Positions 34,438 through 42,795 of a DNA stretch of 64,000 bases are shown piece by piece. The notes beneath the pieces were generated by a model that worked only from the letters and a program-made list of their open reading frames with translations, did no database searches and was not told where the DNA came from. The stretch is from Ancylobacter defluvii. GTDB taxonomy: Bacteria > Pseudomonadota > Alphaproteobacteria > Rhizobiales > Xanthobacteraceae. The stretch spans positions 62,001-126,000 of the forward strand of contig NZ_JAHBGD010000027.1 in assembly GCF_018390605.1 (NCBI RefSeq), written 5' to 3'. The position numbers and the translations under genes were made by a program. Numbering within the stretch: the stretch's first letter is position 1; each line of letters starts with the position of its first letter.

Positions 34438-34719
34438 CTCCCCACCCCCAATCGAAGCAGATACTGAGATTAATTTATCGTTAACGAATGGGGCGACGCA
34501 ATCTCTGCTTGGCCAATAGGGTGGTCCGATTTCGGCCTATCCACCGACCAAGCCAAACGCTGAGGATGCCTGTGCCCATGGGCGCCTAACGCCCGCACAC
34601 CCTGTGCGTCACGCCCCGCCCACCTGCCGCCACCGGTGGCGCCGCATGGCGCAGAGCACTACATCTAGTACATCACCTCAAAGCCGCACACGAACCTTCA
34701 CCCAATCAGGAGAGCGCCC

Positions 34720-35536
34720 GTGTGCGACGCTTCGAACGATAACGTGCCCAGTACGGCAACCGTAGACGCTACCCCCGCCAAGCCCAAGTGGCGCGAGGCC
34801 GACCCCGAACTTGCTGCGGCATCGGCGGCGTTGGCTGACAAGCACCGCAAGGAAATGATCGCGGCAGCGAAGCTTGAATCTCGTGCATGCCGCCGGGCTG
34901 GCGCACAGGCCCGTCACCGTCAGCTACTTGGCGAGAGCTGGGACGGCGAGGCCGACAACGACAACCGCACCTGGCCGCTGGCCAAGGCCCTGATTGCCGA
35001 CGGCAAGGAGCACCTTCTGCGGGCCGCGATGGAATACCGCCGCATCGAGGCGAGCGCCAATAGCGGCGCGCAACTTGGCGGGACCGCCATTGGGCTTGAA
35101 CCGGTGCAGATCGACCAGCGGACGTGGATCCGCCCTGACGGGCAGATCGTCTACAAGGGCGAATGCAAGCTGACTGCGGCCAAGTTCGCCGAGGTGCTGC
35201 CGACGCAGGCGTCGCGTGCATCCGACGGCATGATGCGGACAGCGGCTCCGGTGCCAAAGGCATGGGATGGCGACGCCAAGGTCAATGCTCGGGTGGACGA
35301 CCCAGCGCAGGCTGACGCGACTGCATCGGGTTCTTGGTCCGCTCATCGACGCATTCGAGGCCGCCACGATCTACGGCGAGACGCTCGAGCAGGTTGGCAG
35401 AACGGCCGGCAGCGGCAATCCGGCAGGGGCCATGGGCGCTGGCAAGGCGCTGGTGCTGATCGGCCTGTACGCCGTAGCGAGCGAGTTGGCCCGCATTCGC
35501 ATGGACGAGACGGCGCCCAGTTTGCGTGCCGCCTAG
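34720..35536 (+). pseudogene. Frameshifted hypothetical gene
   Basis: From GTG/ATG at 34720 the protein (MCDASNDNVPSTATV..., with KWREADPELAAASAALADKH and LIADGKEHLLRAAMEYRRIE) reads well until about 35330 and then turns into Arg/Gly-rich nonsense. A second frame picks up with HRVLGPLIDAFEAATIYGET and AMGAGKALVLIGLYAVASEL, ending at 35536. A single indel at about 35300-35340 would restore one protein of about 270 residues. I do not recognise the family; the style is that of phage or plasmid accessory proteins. A sequencing error cannot be excluded. Confidence 0.65.
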
Positions 35537-35892
35537 TTGGTTATAACCGAAATGGGGGTTTCAAGCGGGTTATATGAAGGGGATGAAAAATCCCCACCGA
35601 GATTGAGGCGACAGTGTCGAGCAAGCGCGCCAGAAGGCAGCCACTACCCGACCCGCCTCATGCCTAAAGCACCACGCGACTAAGGCGATGCCTGCGGGCT
35701 GAACCGCTACCAGCGTGGCGCGCAGAGAAAGACGATGCTCCCCCAGCCGCTTTAGCGCGCTGGCACGGGGACTGCAGCCCTCGCGGGCATCGTCTCCACT
35801 TCACCTGCAACGACACCTCCGCTGCGGTGACTGCGCCCGGATCCCCATGCTGCGGTATGGCGCGGGTCCGGACGCGGGTTGCTCCTCGGTGT
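35537..35892. other. Intergenic stretch without a recognisable gene
   Basis: 356 bases between the frameshifted gene and the 57-residue minus-strand gene. Frames here are short and composed of Arg/Ser/Pro, so I see no coding signal. No repeat or terminator was found. Confidence 0.4.
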
Positions 35893-36066
35893 TCACTTCT
35901 CGTTTTCTTCGATCATGGTTTCGATGGCGCCGATCGTCACTTCGAGATCGGCAATCTTCCGCATCACGTTGTCGGCAGGAATGGTGTCGGCATTCGCTGC
36001 GATGGTGATGAGTTCGCGCTGGGCGGTGAGCAGCCGGGTGCGAAGAGTTTTCAGTTTCACGATCAT
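35893..36066 (-). CDS. 57-residue helical, coiled-coil-like protein
   Basis: Minus-strand frame from ATG 36066: MIVKLKTLRTRLLTAQRELI, then TIAANADTIPADNVMRKIAD and LEVTIGAIETMIEENEK. Two helices with regular leucine/isoleucine spacing are separated by a short loop, typical of a small dimerising protein. Its amino-acid composition and near-perfect heptads support it as a real gene despite its length. Family unknown. Confidence 0.6.
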   Translation of the reverse strand: MIVKLKTLRTRLLTAQRELITIAANADTIPADNVMRKIADLEVTIGAIETMIEENEK

Positions 36067-36175
36067 CGTGCTGCGTTATCCCAATGTACCAACGCGGGCA
36101 ACGTGCCATTGCTGGCACCGAATATCGCCAAGAGCGAGCGGTGAGGGCGCTGATGGGGAACGAAACGGCTGGCGG

Positions 36176-36595
36176 TTAGGCGGGCCGTGGACCTCCTGCG
36201 GGCCAAGGGAGAATTGAATTGAGCCGGCCGCCTCGTGCGGGTCTATCCTCGAAGAAGTCAGCGATTGAAATTGCAGACCATGACGATCTCGGTTTCGGCA
36301 TTTCTGGCGCGTCCGGCAAGAACTCCGGCGTCGGCGGCGTAGCTGCAATCGCCTTCGCCGGGGGCACAGCGCGAATTGGCGTCATCGGGCCGACCCCGCG
36401 CCGGGTCGGGGCACATGCAATCGCATCACCGTGCCTATCCCTAATCCATCCGCTGCTGATGAAGCCGATATGAGTTCCGCGCATTGAAAATAGAGCATTG
36501 CGCGAGATCAGTGCCACGGGCTTGCCCTCCCAGGTAATCAAGTAGCTAATTTTGGCGTATACGGCTGCTGTTCCGAATTTATCGTAGAAATCCAA
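36176..36595 (-). CDS. 4-fold beta-flower domain protein
   Basis: A 139-residue protein. The first 60 residues (MDFYDKFGTAAVYAKISYLI, WEGKPVALISRNALFSMRGT, HIGFISSGWIRDRHGDAIAC) are four short beta repeats of the type 'G-x-x-V-A-Y/F-...-G-x-x-x-G' seen in 4-fold beta-flower proteins. The C-terminal half is proline-rich and presumably flexible. It starts with TTG at 36595, seven bases after a GGGAGG ribosome-binding site. The family's function is not known; it is common near mobile elements. Confidence 0.65.
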   Translation of the reverse strand: MDFYDKFGTAAVYAKISYLITWEGKPVALISRNALFSMRGTHIGFISSGWIRDRHGDAIACAPTRRGVGPMTPIRAVPPAKAIAATPPTPEFLPDAPEMPKPRSSWSAISIADFFEDRPARGGRLNSILPWPAGGPRPA

Positions 36596-36770
36596 CTATC
36601 TACCTCCCTTTTCTAGATTTGAACAATAGTTCTTAGGCGTCAGTTATCGCAGCCGCTCCACATGATCTGCAAGCGAGAATGCTGTGATCGCCTTGTCCTG
36701 AAGTATATTTGCCAATTCCGGCAAGCTTGGCCAAGTATGGATCTGGCGTGACGTGCTAGGGGATGTTCTG

Positions 36771-36893
36771 ATGCAAGTCCAGTTCGACCTGAAGGACTGG
36801 GAGCGAAAGGCCCGCGCCCTCGGCGCCACGTCCAAGCAGCTGCCGTACAGCCCAATTGGTAGCCGGCGCACACTGGAAGACGAAGGCGTCTAA
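36771..36893 (+). pseudogene. N-terminal fragment of a phage HK97 gp10/minor-tail-like gene
   Basis: ATG 36771 opens a 40-codon frame, MQVQFDLKDWERKARALGAT followed by SKQLPY. This resembles the beginning of phage structural proteins that act at head-tail joining (gp10-like). After LPYS the sequence changes and a stop follows at 36891. It indicates that a prophage once contributed DNA here. Identification from about 26 residues is tentative. Confidence 0.45.
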
Positions 36894-36941
36894 CTGCAAC
36901 CTTTCCCTTTCGACTTCGTTGCGCCCCTCATACGCAGGCAC

Positions 36942-37280
36942 ATGCAGCCCATCAGCGTCTGCGAAAACGATAGCGTCAAGCGGACCTTGACGGATGTCGA
37001 GACGGCTGCGCGGTTCATGCTGGAGAAGTGGCCCAAAGTCGATGATACCGACCTTTACCAGGCGGCTCGTGAATCCGCCTTGGACGCGCTGATCGGGGCC
37101 AGTTTTGTCGAACCGTTTCGGTTTGCCTTCATCGCCGCTGCCGAGAGGCGGGATATTGGCGTGAGGGGCTGGCGCCCCTCGGCATGGCTCACGTGTTGTG
37201 GTGGTCAGTGGCGTTCGAGGATTGAAGCGGGCTCCCCCCGCATCCCGCCATCACTGTGCGGGCCGACAATTGCGCGGTAA
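36942..37280 (+). CDS. DUF982 family protein
   Basis: An 112-residue frame whose residues 15-72 match DUF982: TLTDVETAARFMLEKWPKVD, YQAARESALDALIGASFVEP, and FRFAFIAAAERRDIGVRG. These small proteins are abundant on rhizobial plasmids and have no known function. The last 35 residues are atypical and overlap a convergent gene (37205-37471), so the true end may have been lost by a small mutation. The ATG follows GGCAC with no clear ribosome-binding site. Confidence 0.6.
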   Translation: MQPISVCENDSVKRTLTDVETAARFMLEKWPKVDDTDLYQAARESALDALIGASFVEPFRFAFIAAAERRDIGVRGWRPSAWLTCCGGQWRSRIEAGSPRIPPSLCGPTIAR

Positions 37281-37471
37281 TCCTCGGCGAGCATTGCAAT
37301 CTCGTCGTCGGTGAAGGGCCACACCCCGATCACGGTCACACTGTCGTGCGCCTCGTTGGCGACGACGGGCCAGAACCGCTCGACCATTGCCGGGATGTCT
37401 TCCCGCGGCACGCCGGATGAAGCGAGGCCGAGTGCGCAGATAGTACGGGCCAATTCTCCGAGCCGTTGCAT
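37205..37471 (-). CDS. Small hypothetical protein, 88 residues
   Basis: Begins MQRLGELARTICALGLASSG and has an acidic helix-rich body (DDEIAMLAEDYRAIVG). No family recognised. It overlaps the tail of the DUF982 frame by 76 bases on the opposite strand. The overlap region is weak on the DUF982 side, so this gene is the more credible occupant there. Confidence 0.5.
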   Translation of the reverse strand: MQRLGELARTICALGLASSGVPREDIPAMVERFWPVVANEAHDSVTVIGVWPFTDDEIAMLAEDYRAIVGPHSDGGMRGEPASILERH

Positions 37472-37717
37472 ATCACTGCCCCGCCATGCACATGGCGAAT
37501 TCTGCCGAGACGCTCGTACAAGATTGGCAAGCGTCTCGCGGCATAGTCCCGGATGCTGACCTTATTCGCCCTGCGCGCCTTCCTAGGAGGGTGTGCGGGG
37601 CTTTTTGCGTTTGAGGGGCACGGGCCCCGCTGGCAGGGTGAGGCAGGCACGCCGCGCAGGCCGTCACCTATTAGAGGACGACATTCACGTACGGATCGCC
37701 TGTCAATGGAGTTCTCG

Positions 37718-38464
37718 TCAGCGCGTCGAAGAAAGTGCTCGCTTGATTGCCTTGCGTGAAAGAGAGATTGAGCCGCTCCACACACCGCGCAGTCCAGCGA
37801 GAAGACTGCCGTCAAGCTGCAGCTGACCGTTGTTCGCTGGCGCCCTGGATGAGGAAGAGCGAACCTTTGCTGTCTTCGCCTGTGCCTCGGCTTTAGCTAA
37901 TTGTTGTCGGGTCAATTTTTGGATAATCATCTGCGCGCCTGAATAGCGAATGCGGTACTCCCCCCTGTGCAGGGCGAGGAAAGCATCGATGCCGTCGTGT
38001 GGGCGCTGTTCGGGCTTGGCGTTCGAGCCCCAATTGTAATCATCCCACATCATGATGCCGTTGGACGCCAGCATGGGCCAGGCCAGCAACGCAAGGCCCA
38101 ACGCATGGTCCCGGCTCTTACCTCCGTCCAGATAGATCAGCTGGAAACGGCGTCGCTCGTCCTTGAACCTGTCCAGCGCGCCGATACCGCTACCCTTAAC
38201 CTTCTCGATCCTGTCTCCGAATTCGGCGATATTCTTATCGAACAGGATCTCGTAGGAATTCCAGAACGTGTCAACACAAGTTATTTCGGCATTCGGGAAG
38301 AACCTGGCAAAGAAAACAGCGGAGCTCCCTTCATAGGAGCCGACTTCCAGCACCTTGATGGGTTTGTCAGCCCAGTGTTGGAACAGTGGCGTCCATATCA
38401 AGACGCGTTTTGTAGCAAAATTGCTCGTAAATTCTTTTCCGTCGAACCAATCAATTGACATCAT
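37718..38464 (-). CDS. Class I SAM-dependent methyltransferase
   Basis: A 248-residue protein with motif I VLEVGSYEGSSAVFFARFFP, the post-I acidic VDTFW and motif IV QLIYLDGGKSRDHALG, then WDDYNWGSN. This pattern (VLEVGxxEGxSxxxF, D-G-x-H/K) fits the Methyltransf_24 group, which often acts on sugars or peptides. The C-terminal 60 residues are basic and likely disordered. ATG 38464 with GGAAAGAG upstream is preferred over the longer frame to 38620. Its substrate is unknown. Confidence 0.85.
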   Translation of the reverse strand: MMSIDWFDGKEFTSNFATKRVLIWTPLFQHWADKPIKVLEVGSYEGSSAVFFARFFPNAEITCVDTFWNSYEILFDKNIAEFGDRIEKVKGSGIGALDRFKDERRRFQLIYLDGGKSRDHALGLALLAWPMLASNGIMMWDDYNWGSNAKPEQRPHDGIDAFLALHRGEYRIRYSGAQMIIQKLTRQQLAKAEAQAKTAKVRSSSSRAPANNGQLQLDGSLLAGLRGVWSGSISLSRKAIKRALSSTR

Positions 38465-38801
38465 CCGCTCTTTCCGACGCGATGGACATTGATATGACGA
38501 GATAACGTTAGGATACACAGATTGAGCGCTGACGACAAATATGCGTGCCGAATTATCTCTACGTAAGCGCGTTTGCCTGAGCGCGCGGTGACCCTGGCTG
38601 AAAGCGTATTCCCACTCCAATCGTCGGGTGTCTCGCCGTAGCGGGCGATCATCACTACCGGCTCGAACCCGCCGTTGGTGGGCGTGCAGCTCACCGCCGC
38701 CATCGAACAGGTCCCATATGAGCGACCGGCGGGGAGCGATGGGCTGGTTTCCTGATCACCACAGTGCGGGCTGCCGGGGCGGTTCGGGTGTAGGTGTCCC
38801 C
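38465..38801. other. Gap with a possible degenerate gene piece
   Basis: 337 bases upstream of the methyltransferase. One minus-strand stretch reads MAAVSCTPTNGGFEPVVMIA, then RYGETPDDWSGNTLSARV, which is protein-like but lacks a credible start and continues into random sequence. I regard it as a fragment. No terminator or promoter is clear. Confidence 0.35.
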
Positions 38802-39068
38802 TCAGCAGCGCACAGGCCCCGCCACCAAGTTGGTGGCTTCTGCCCACCACTGGAATGCGTGGCCGGCCTCGGCAACGTCCTCGGGATCTGTTGCGCCCCG
38901 CAGCAGACGGAGCATCTCTTCATAGGCGCCCCCAGGATGGGGGTGGGCCGTCGCAAAGGCCAATGCCTCGTCAAGCGAATCGATGTCGAAAACCACCGAT
39001 CCGTGGCGGACACGAACCATCGGGATGGTGGCGGCTTGTGCGGTGTGAAGCTGGTCCATGATTGGCAT
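38802..39068 (-). CDS. DUF982-like small protein
   Basis: An 88-residue protein starting MPIMDQLHTAQAATIPMVRV. The middle, VFDIDSLDEALAFATAHPHP and MLRLLRGATDPEDVAEAGHA, has the pattern of the DUF982 family (a helical pair with a central acidic/aromatic block), also seen in the neighbour at 36942. A GGAGGGATTAGCC ribosome-binding site precedes ATG 39068, so the start is well supported. Function unknown. Confidence 0.6.
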   Translation of the reverse strand: MPIMDQLHTAQAATIPMVRVRHGSVVFDIDSLDEALAFATAHPHPGGAYEEMLRLLRGATDPEDVAEAGHAFQWWAEATNLVAGPVRC

Positions 39069-39204
39069 GGCTAATCCCTCCATTGGACCAGATAACAACG
39101 CACATCCGCACCAGCCTGTTCCGGGGCGCGGGCGTAGGGCGTGCAGCTTTGGCCTGCCGCGCACGGTCGACGTCGAGCCGAAGCTGAAGCCCTAAGGGGT
39201 CGCG

Positions 39205-39471
39205 CTATAATGCCTCAGAGCCGCCGGCAGCCAATGCCCGGGCTCCTCGCTCGCGATAGGCCGGCAAGACCCGCAGGGCGAATTCAAGCAACTGTTTTTC
39301 TTCCTGTTCTCCGTCACGCACCGCTTCGATCAGGGCGGATGCAATACGTCTGCGGTGGTCGTCGGTGTCGCCATTTGGCTCCAAAACCTGAGCGTCTCGC
39401 ATGGCAGCGGCCAGGCACCGGTCGAGGATTGCGATCGTCTCGGGTTCAAATTGCATGAAACGCGACGGCAT
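39205..39471 (-). CDS. Small helical hypothetical protein, 88 residues
   Basis: Begins MPSRFMQFEPETIAILDRCL and continues with amphipathic helices (IASALIEAVRDGEQEEKQLL, EFALRVLPAYRER). Acidic and helix-rich, with no cysteines in a motif and no membrane segment. I do not recognise the family, but similar small helical proteins accompany rhizobial plasmid accessory genes. Confidence 0.55.
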   Translation of the reverse strand: MPSRFMQFEPETIAILDRCLAAAMRDAQVLEPNGDTDDHRRRIASALIEAVRDGEQEEKQLLEFALRVLPAYRERGARALAAGGSEAL

Positions 39472-39625
39472 CTCTCACAAACACCCGCGATAATTGACGA
39501 AACGGCAAAAATCTAACTTCACTTGGGAGCTTCGCAAGAGGGCCGCGGAGCAAATTTTCTACCCTACCCAGGTCGGGATTTTTCTCTTTTTGTTCTCATG
39601 ATGAAATAGGGAACAGGAGGCGGAC

Positions 39626-39829
39626 ATGACCGGACACGAACACCCAAAACCCATCACCGAGGCCGACGTCGACGAGGCCATTGCGACCTGTGACGGCGAT
39701 CCTCGTGCTGCTATCAAGGCGCTGCTGGTCGCGGGCGAGCTGTTGGGAATAGCTCTCGAGGAGGGCCGCGAAGAGGCCGGCTGGGGCTACGTGCGAGGCA
39801 GGCCGTCTCGGCATCGGGAGGCGTCGTGA
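39626..39829 (+). CDS. Small hypothetical protein, 67 residues
   Basis: Begins MTGHEHPKPITEADVDEAIA and has a helix AAIKALLVAGELLGIALEEG. The stop overlaps the next start (TGATG at 39827-39831), so the two are coupled. AGGAGG lies upstream of the ATG. Unknown function. Confidence 0.6.
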   Translation: MTGHEHPKPITEADVDEAIATCDGDPRAAIKALLVAGELLGIALEEGREEAGWGYVRGRPSRHREAS

Positions 39830-40056
39830 TGGCGAAGCGTACACAGCGCGGGCCGCACCCCGGCCAGGCGGCGGAGATGCAGCGGCAGGTGCGGGAGTTC
39901 CGCCGCTCGGTCTGCCAGTGGGCGGCGCAAGTGCCGATCGGCACAACCGCCTATCTCGGTTGCGACGTGCTGAATCACGCGCTGCTGCTGATGGACATGC
40001 AGCTCACGGCCGCGATCGACGCGGTGCCGTATGAGTGTCAAACGGCGCTCAATATT
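39829..40056 (+). pseudogene. Hypothetical gene truncated by the ISL3 element
   Basis: Starts MAKRTQRGPHPGQAAEMQRQ, coupled to the preceding gene by a TGATG overlap, and continues LGCDVLNHALLLMDMQLTAA. Its frame then enters the inverted repeat of the insertion sequence at 40055-40057 and fuses by chance, in frame, with the transposase. The native C-terminus is missing, and no matching sequence was seen on the far side of the element. Family unknown. Confidence 0.65.
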
Positions 40057-41710
40057 GGCTCTGACTCACTTTTGATGGAGTTGAGCGTCTGGCTGGCATT
40101 GGTTCACGTGGAGAACAATGCCATGGGTCAGCATTTGCGGGTCTCAGAGTTGGTGCCGGGCGGTTTTATCGTCGATGAGGTGGCCGACGCGGAATCCGGC
40201 ATCCGGATCTGTCTCCGAGCATCCAGCGCGAGGAGTTGCTGCCCTGGATGCGGGACGATCTCAACGCGCGTTCACAGCCGCTATACCCGGCAACTGGCGG
40301 ATCTGTCGCTTTCCGGCAGGCCGGTCCATCTCCTCATTCGGGCGCGGCGCTTTCATTGCGATGGGGTCCTGTGTCCGCGCCGCATCTTCGCGGAGCACTT
40401 CGACACCGAGGTTCTAGCGCCCTGGTCCCGGCGCATGGCGAGGCTCGACTACATCATCCACCATCTGGGGCTCGCCTTGGGTGGCCGGCCCGCTGCGCGC
40501 TTTGCGCGGCGGCTCATGCTGCCGGCGAGCAACGACACGTTGCTCCGGGTGATCCGAAGACGAGGGCGACCTACTTTCATTCCACCTACAGTGATCGGGA
40601 TCGACGATTGGGCCTGGCGACGTGATCAGCGCTACGGAACATTGATCTGCGATCTGGAGCGGCGCCAGACCATCGTCCTATTGCCTGACCGGGAGCCGGC
40701 AACGGCGCAGACGTGGCTTACGGCCCAGCCTCAGATCGCCATTGTCGCCCGGGACCGGGGCGGCGGCTAAACCCTGGCCGCGGCTAAGGCCCTTCCAGCA
40801 GCGACACGGGTCGCTGATCGCTAGCACCTGATGGAGAATGCGAGCCGGGCCTTCGTCGACGCCGTTCGCAAATCCATGCGCCAGATCCGCGCCGCCATCG
40901 GCACATCCACCATCAACCCAGATCTGCTCACCGCTGCCGAACGCATCCAATATGAAGGATATCTGCACCGTGAGGAGACCAACATGGCCATTCTCGAACT
41001 CGCAAAGGAGGAGGTGACGATCAAGGAGATCGTTCGCCGCACCGGATACAGCCGCGGTCTGGTTCGGCGCGTCATACGCGGGCAGCGCTCGGACATCTTC
41101 CGCACTCGCGAAAGTTCTCTCGAGCTGTTCCTGCCCTGGCTCGACGCGCAGTGGGCGGCTGGGCAGCGCAATGGTGCCGAACTCTGGCGTCGGCTCGGAC
41201 AGCAGGGGTTTCGCGACAGCCTGAGGGTCGTCACGGAATGGACCACGCGCCGCCGGCGAGCCGACGCGGCGAGGGGCGGCGCCCTGAACCGGACGCCATC
41301 GGCGCGAACCCTTGCACGACTGATGACCATCGCCCGGGACAAGCTCTCCAGATCCGAAACCGTGCCGATCGCGGCGATCGAGAGCGGCGTGCCCTCGCTT
41401 GTCGAGGCCCGCGAGATCATCGCTGCCTTCCATACCATGATCCGTAAGAAGGCTCTTGCCGATCTCGGCCCCTGGCTGGAACGCGCGAGTTCAAGCCTCG
41501 TGGCCGCGTTCGGCCGCGGCGTCAGAAATGATCATGCCGCGGTCGCCGCAGCCATTACATCCCCTTGGTCGAACGGACAGACCGAGGGACAGATCACCAA
41601 GCTCAAGCTGGTGAAGCGCCAGATGTACGGTTGCGGAAAGCTCGACCTGCTGGAGGCACGCCTCGTCGCGCCGGCATGAGGGTTCACCACCAAATATGCG
41701 TCAGAGCCAA
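40055..41710 (+). mobile_element. ISL3-family insertion sequence
   Basis: The left end reads TTGGCTCTGACTCACTTTTG, and the right end, on the opposite strand, TTGGCTCTGACGCATATTTG. The first 11 bases of the inverted repeat are identical. At about 1.65 kb with one long transposase frame, it fits ISL3. The 8-bp flanks do not match (GCTCAATA versus ACTTGCAT), so no target duplication remains and one flank was probably rearranged after insertion. Confidence 0.85.
40123..41679 (+). pseudogene. ISL3 transposase with two premature stop codons
   Basis: The frame starts MGQHLRVSELVPGGFIVDEV and has the ISL3 zinc-finger region (CCPGCGTISTRVHSRYTRQL), then VIGIDDWAWRRDQRYGTLIC with the first catalytic Asp. 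At 40768-40770 the codon TAA replaces what should be Tyr in RDRGGGYG-type sequence. A second stop, TAG, replaces Trp in the conserved DRWHLMENAS (here DR-stop-HLMENAS at about 40822). The frame then continues intact to SPWSNGQTEGQITKLKLVKR and its end at 41679. Both changes keep the frame, so this is point-mutation decay. Confidence 0.88.
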
Positions 41711-41879
41711 ACTTGCATGCCGAAACACAATGGCCGGTCCGCTCCGGTTTATGAAGGCGCGTACGCCAGTTCTTGGTCAGTAGATCAACAGCGTCACCCG
41801 CTGTGGGATACGATCCATGCGTGACCATCCAGCTGGCCGTCTGGGCACGCCAAAGGCTGCGATCAGCGCCCCCGTGGCC

Positions 41880-42296
41880 TCAATCCGCTGCTTCGATTTT
41901 GACGGTGAGTGGGCCGGGACGGTCGAATATTGATACGTCGCCCGTGACTTGGCCGAGCATAATGATGCCGGGTTGCGGAACACGCCCGGCACGATAGTAG
42001 ATCACGAAGTCGGACGAACTCCAAAGACCGAGCGTTCCCGCGCTAAATTCGACCTGCCGTCGAACCTCGGGCAGCGGCGCGGGCAAATTGCCGGTCTTCT
42101 CCTGACGAAGGTGGTCCCTCATACTGACTGTGACCGGCAGCATCTTGACGAGCGCACGCGTCGCCGCGTTGTCGACCAGCGTTGCGGTCACCCGCCCCCA
42201 ACTAGATGAAATTTGGATCCGCTCAGCGGCCATAGCGGATCCAATAAATCCTTGTGCCAGGACCACGATCGCTGCCACGCGTGTCATTCGCCACAT
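41880..42296 (-). CDS. Secreted cyclophilin-like fold protein
   Basis: A 138-residue protein with a signal peptide (TRVAAIVVLAQGFIGSAMA, cleavage after AMA) and the cyclophilin-like domain of the Cyclophil_like2 group. Visible blocks are GRVTATLVDNAATRALVKML, LPVTVSMRDHL and RVPQPGIIMLGQVTGDVSIF. These domains have no proven isomerase activity; the role is unknown. ATG 42296 is used because GGAGG is six bases upstream. The frameshifted gene at 45264-45711 encodes a paralogue. Confidence 0.8.
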   Translation of the reverse strand: MWRMTRVAAIVVLAQGFIGSAMAAERIQISSSWGRVTATLVDNAATRALVKMLPVTVSMRDHLRQEKTGNLPAPLPEVRRQVEFSAGTLGLWSSSDFVIYYRAGRVPQPGIIMLGQVTGDVSIFDRPGPLTVKIEAAD

Positions 42297-42302
42297 TTCC
42301 AT

Positions 42303-42795
42303 CCTCCGGAGTGGTCACAGGACGGGAAGTCTTTAATCCTGGACCTGAATTCTTGCACTGGCATCGCCACAGCTACGCCTGACGCTCATTTTCTCTGCCC
42401 AAAAGCCCTAGTCATCATAATGCATCTGCAGTCACCGGCTACTCACCGGGGTGCGCATGGCGTTATGATTTTGCCGCTTATCAAACATTGGGTCGATAGC
42501 TGGCGGTGTCCCCATCCCTGCAGTTGCACCCTCTGCCGGTCAGTCGCCCGGGAGCCGCGTTCACGGCCGGGTAGATCTCCTTCAGCACCAAGGCGACGGC
42601 TTTACTGGCTTTGTAGGATACGGAGAAAAGGCCCTCGTGGCCGCGGCTCTTGAGCCCTTTCACGACACTCAGGCAGCCCATGAAATGGGGATTATTGCTC
42701 CTCACGTTGCGATTATCCGGCAGGCCGCGCGGGGCGCGTCCTGCCGGGAGGAAGCGGCAGATGAGGCGAGCACCTTACGGCAGGCGATCCGGCCC
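42303..42795. other. Gap of 493 bases without a clear gene
   Basis: A 74-codon minus-strand frame (42481-42705, with GLFSVSYKASKAVALVLKEI) has one protein-like stretch but no recognisable family or ribosome-binding site. I think it is the debris of a lost gene. No terminator or repeat was found. Confidence 0.35.

Noticed and set aside
36756..36941. Minus-strand 61-codon frame upstream of the DUF982 gene
   Set aside because: Opposes the phage-like fragment and has no start signal or recognisable content.
37553..37759. Plus-strand frames near 37.6 kb as genes
   Set aside because: Overlap the methyltransferase 3' end, have Arg/Cys-rich composition and no ribosome-binding site.
40055..41718. 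An 8-bp target-site duplication of the ISL3 element
   Set aside because: The flanking octamers (GCTCAATA and ACTTGCAT) do not match, so no duplication can be claimed.
42481..42705. A 74-codon minus-strand frame upstream of the cyclophilin-like gene
   Set aside because: One protein-like stretch but no start signal or family; more likely debris.
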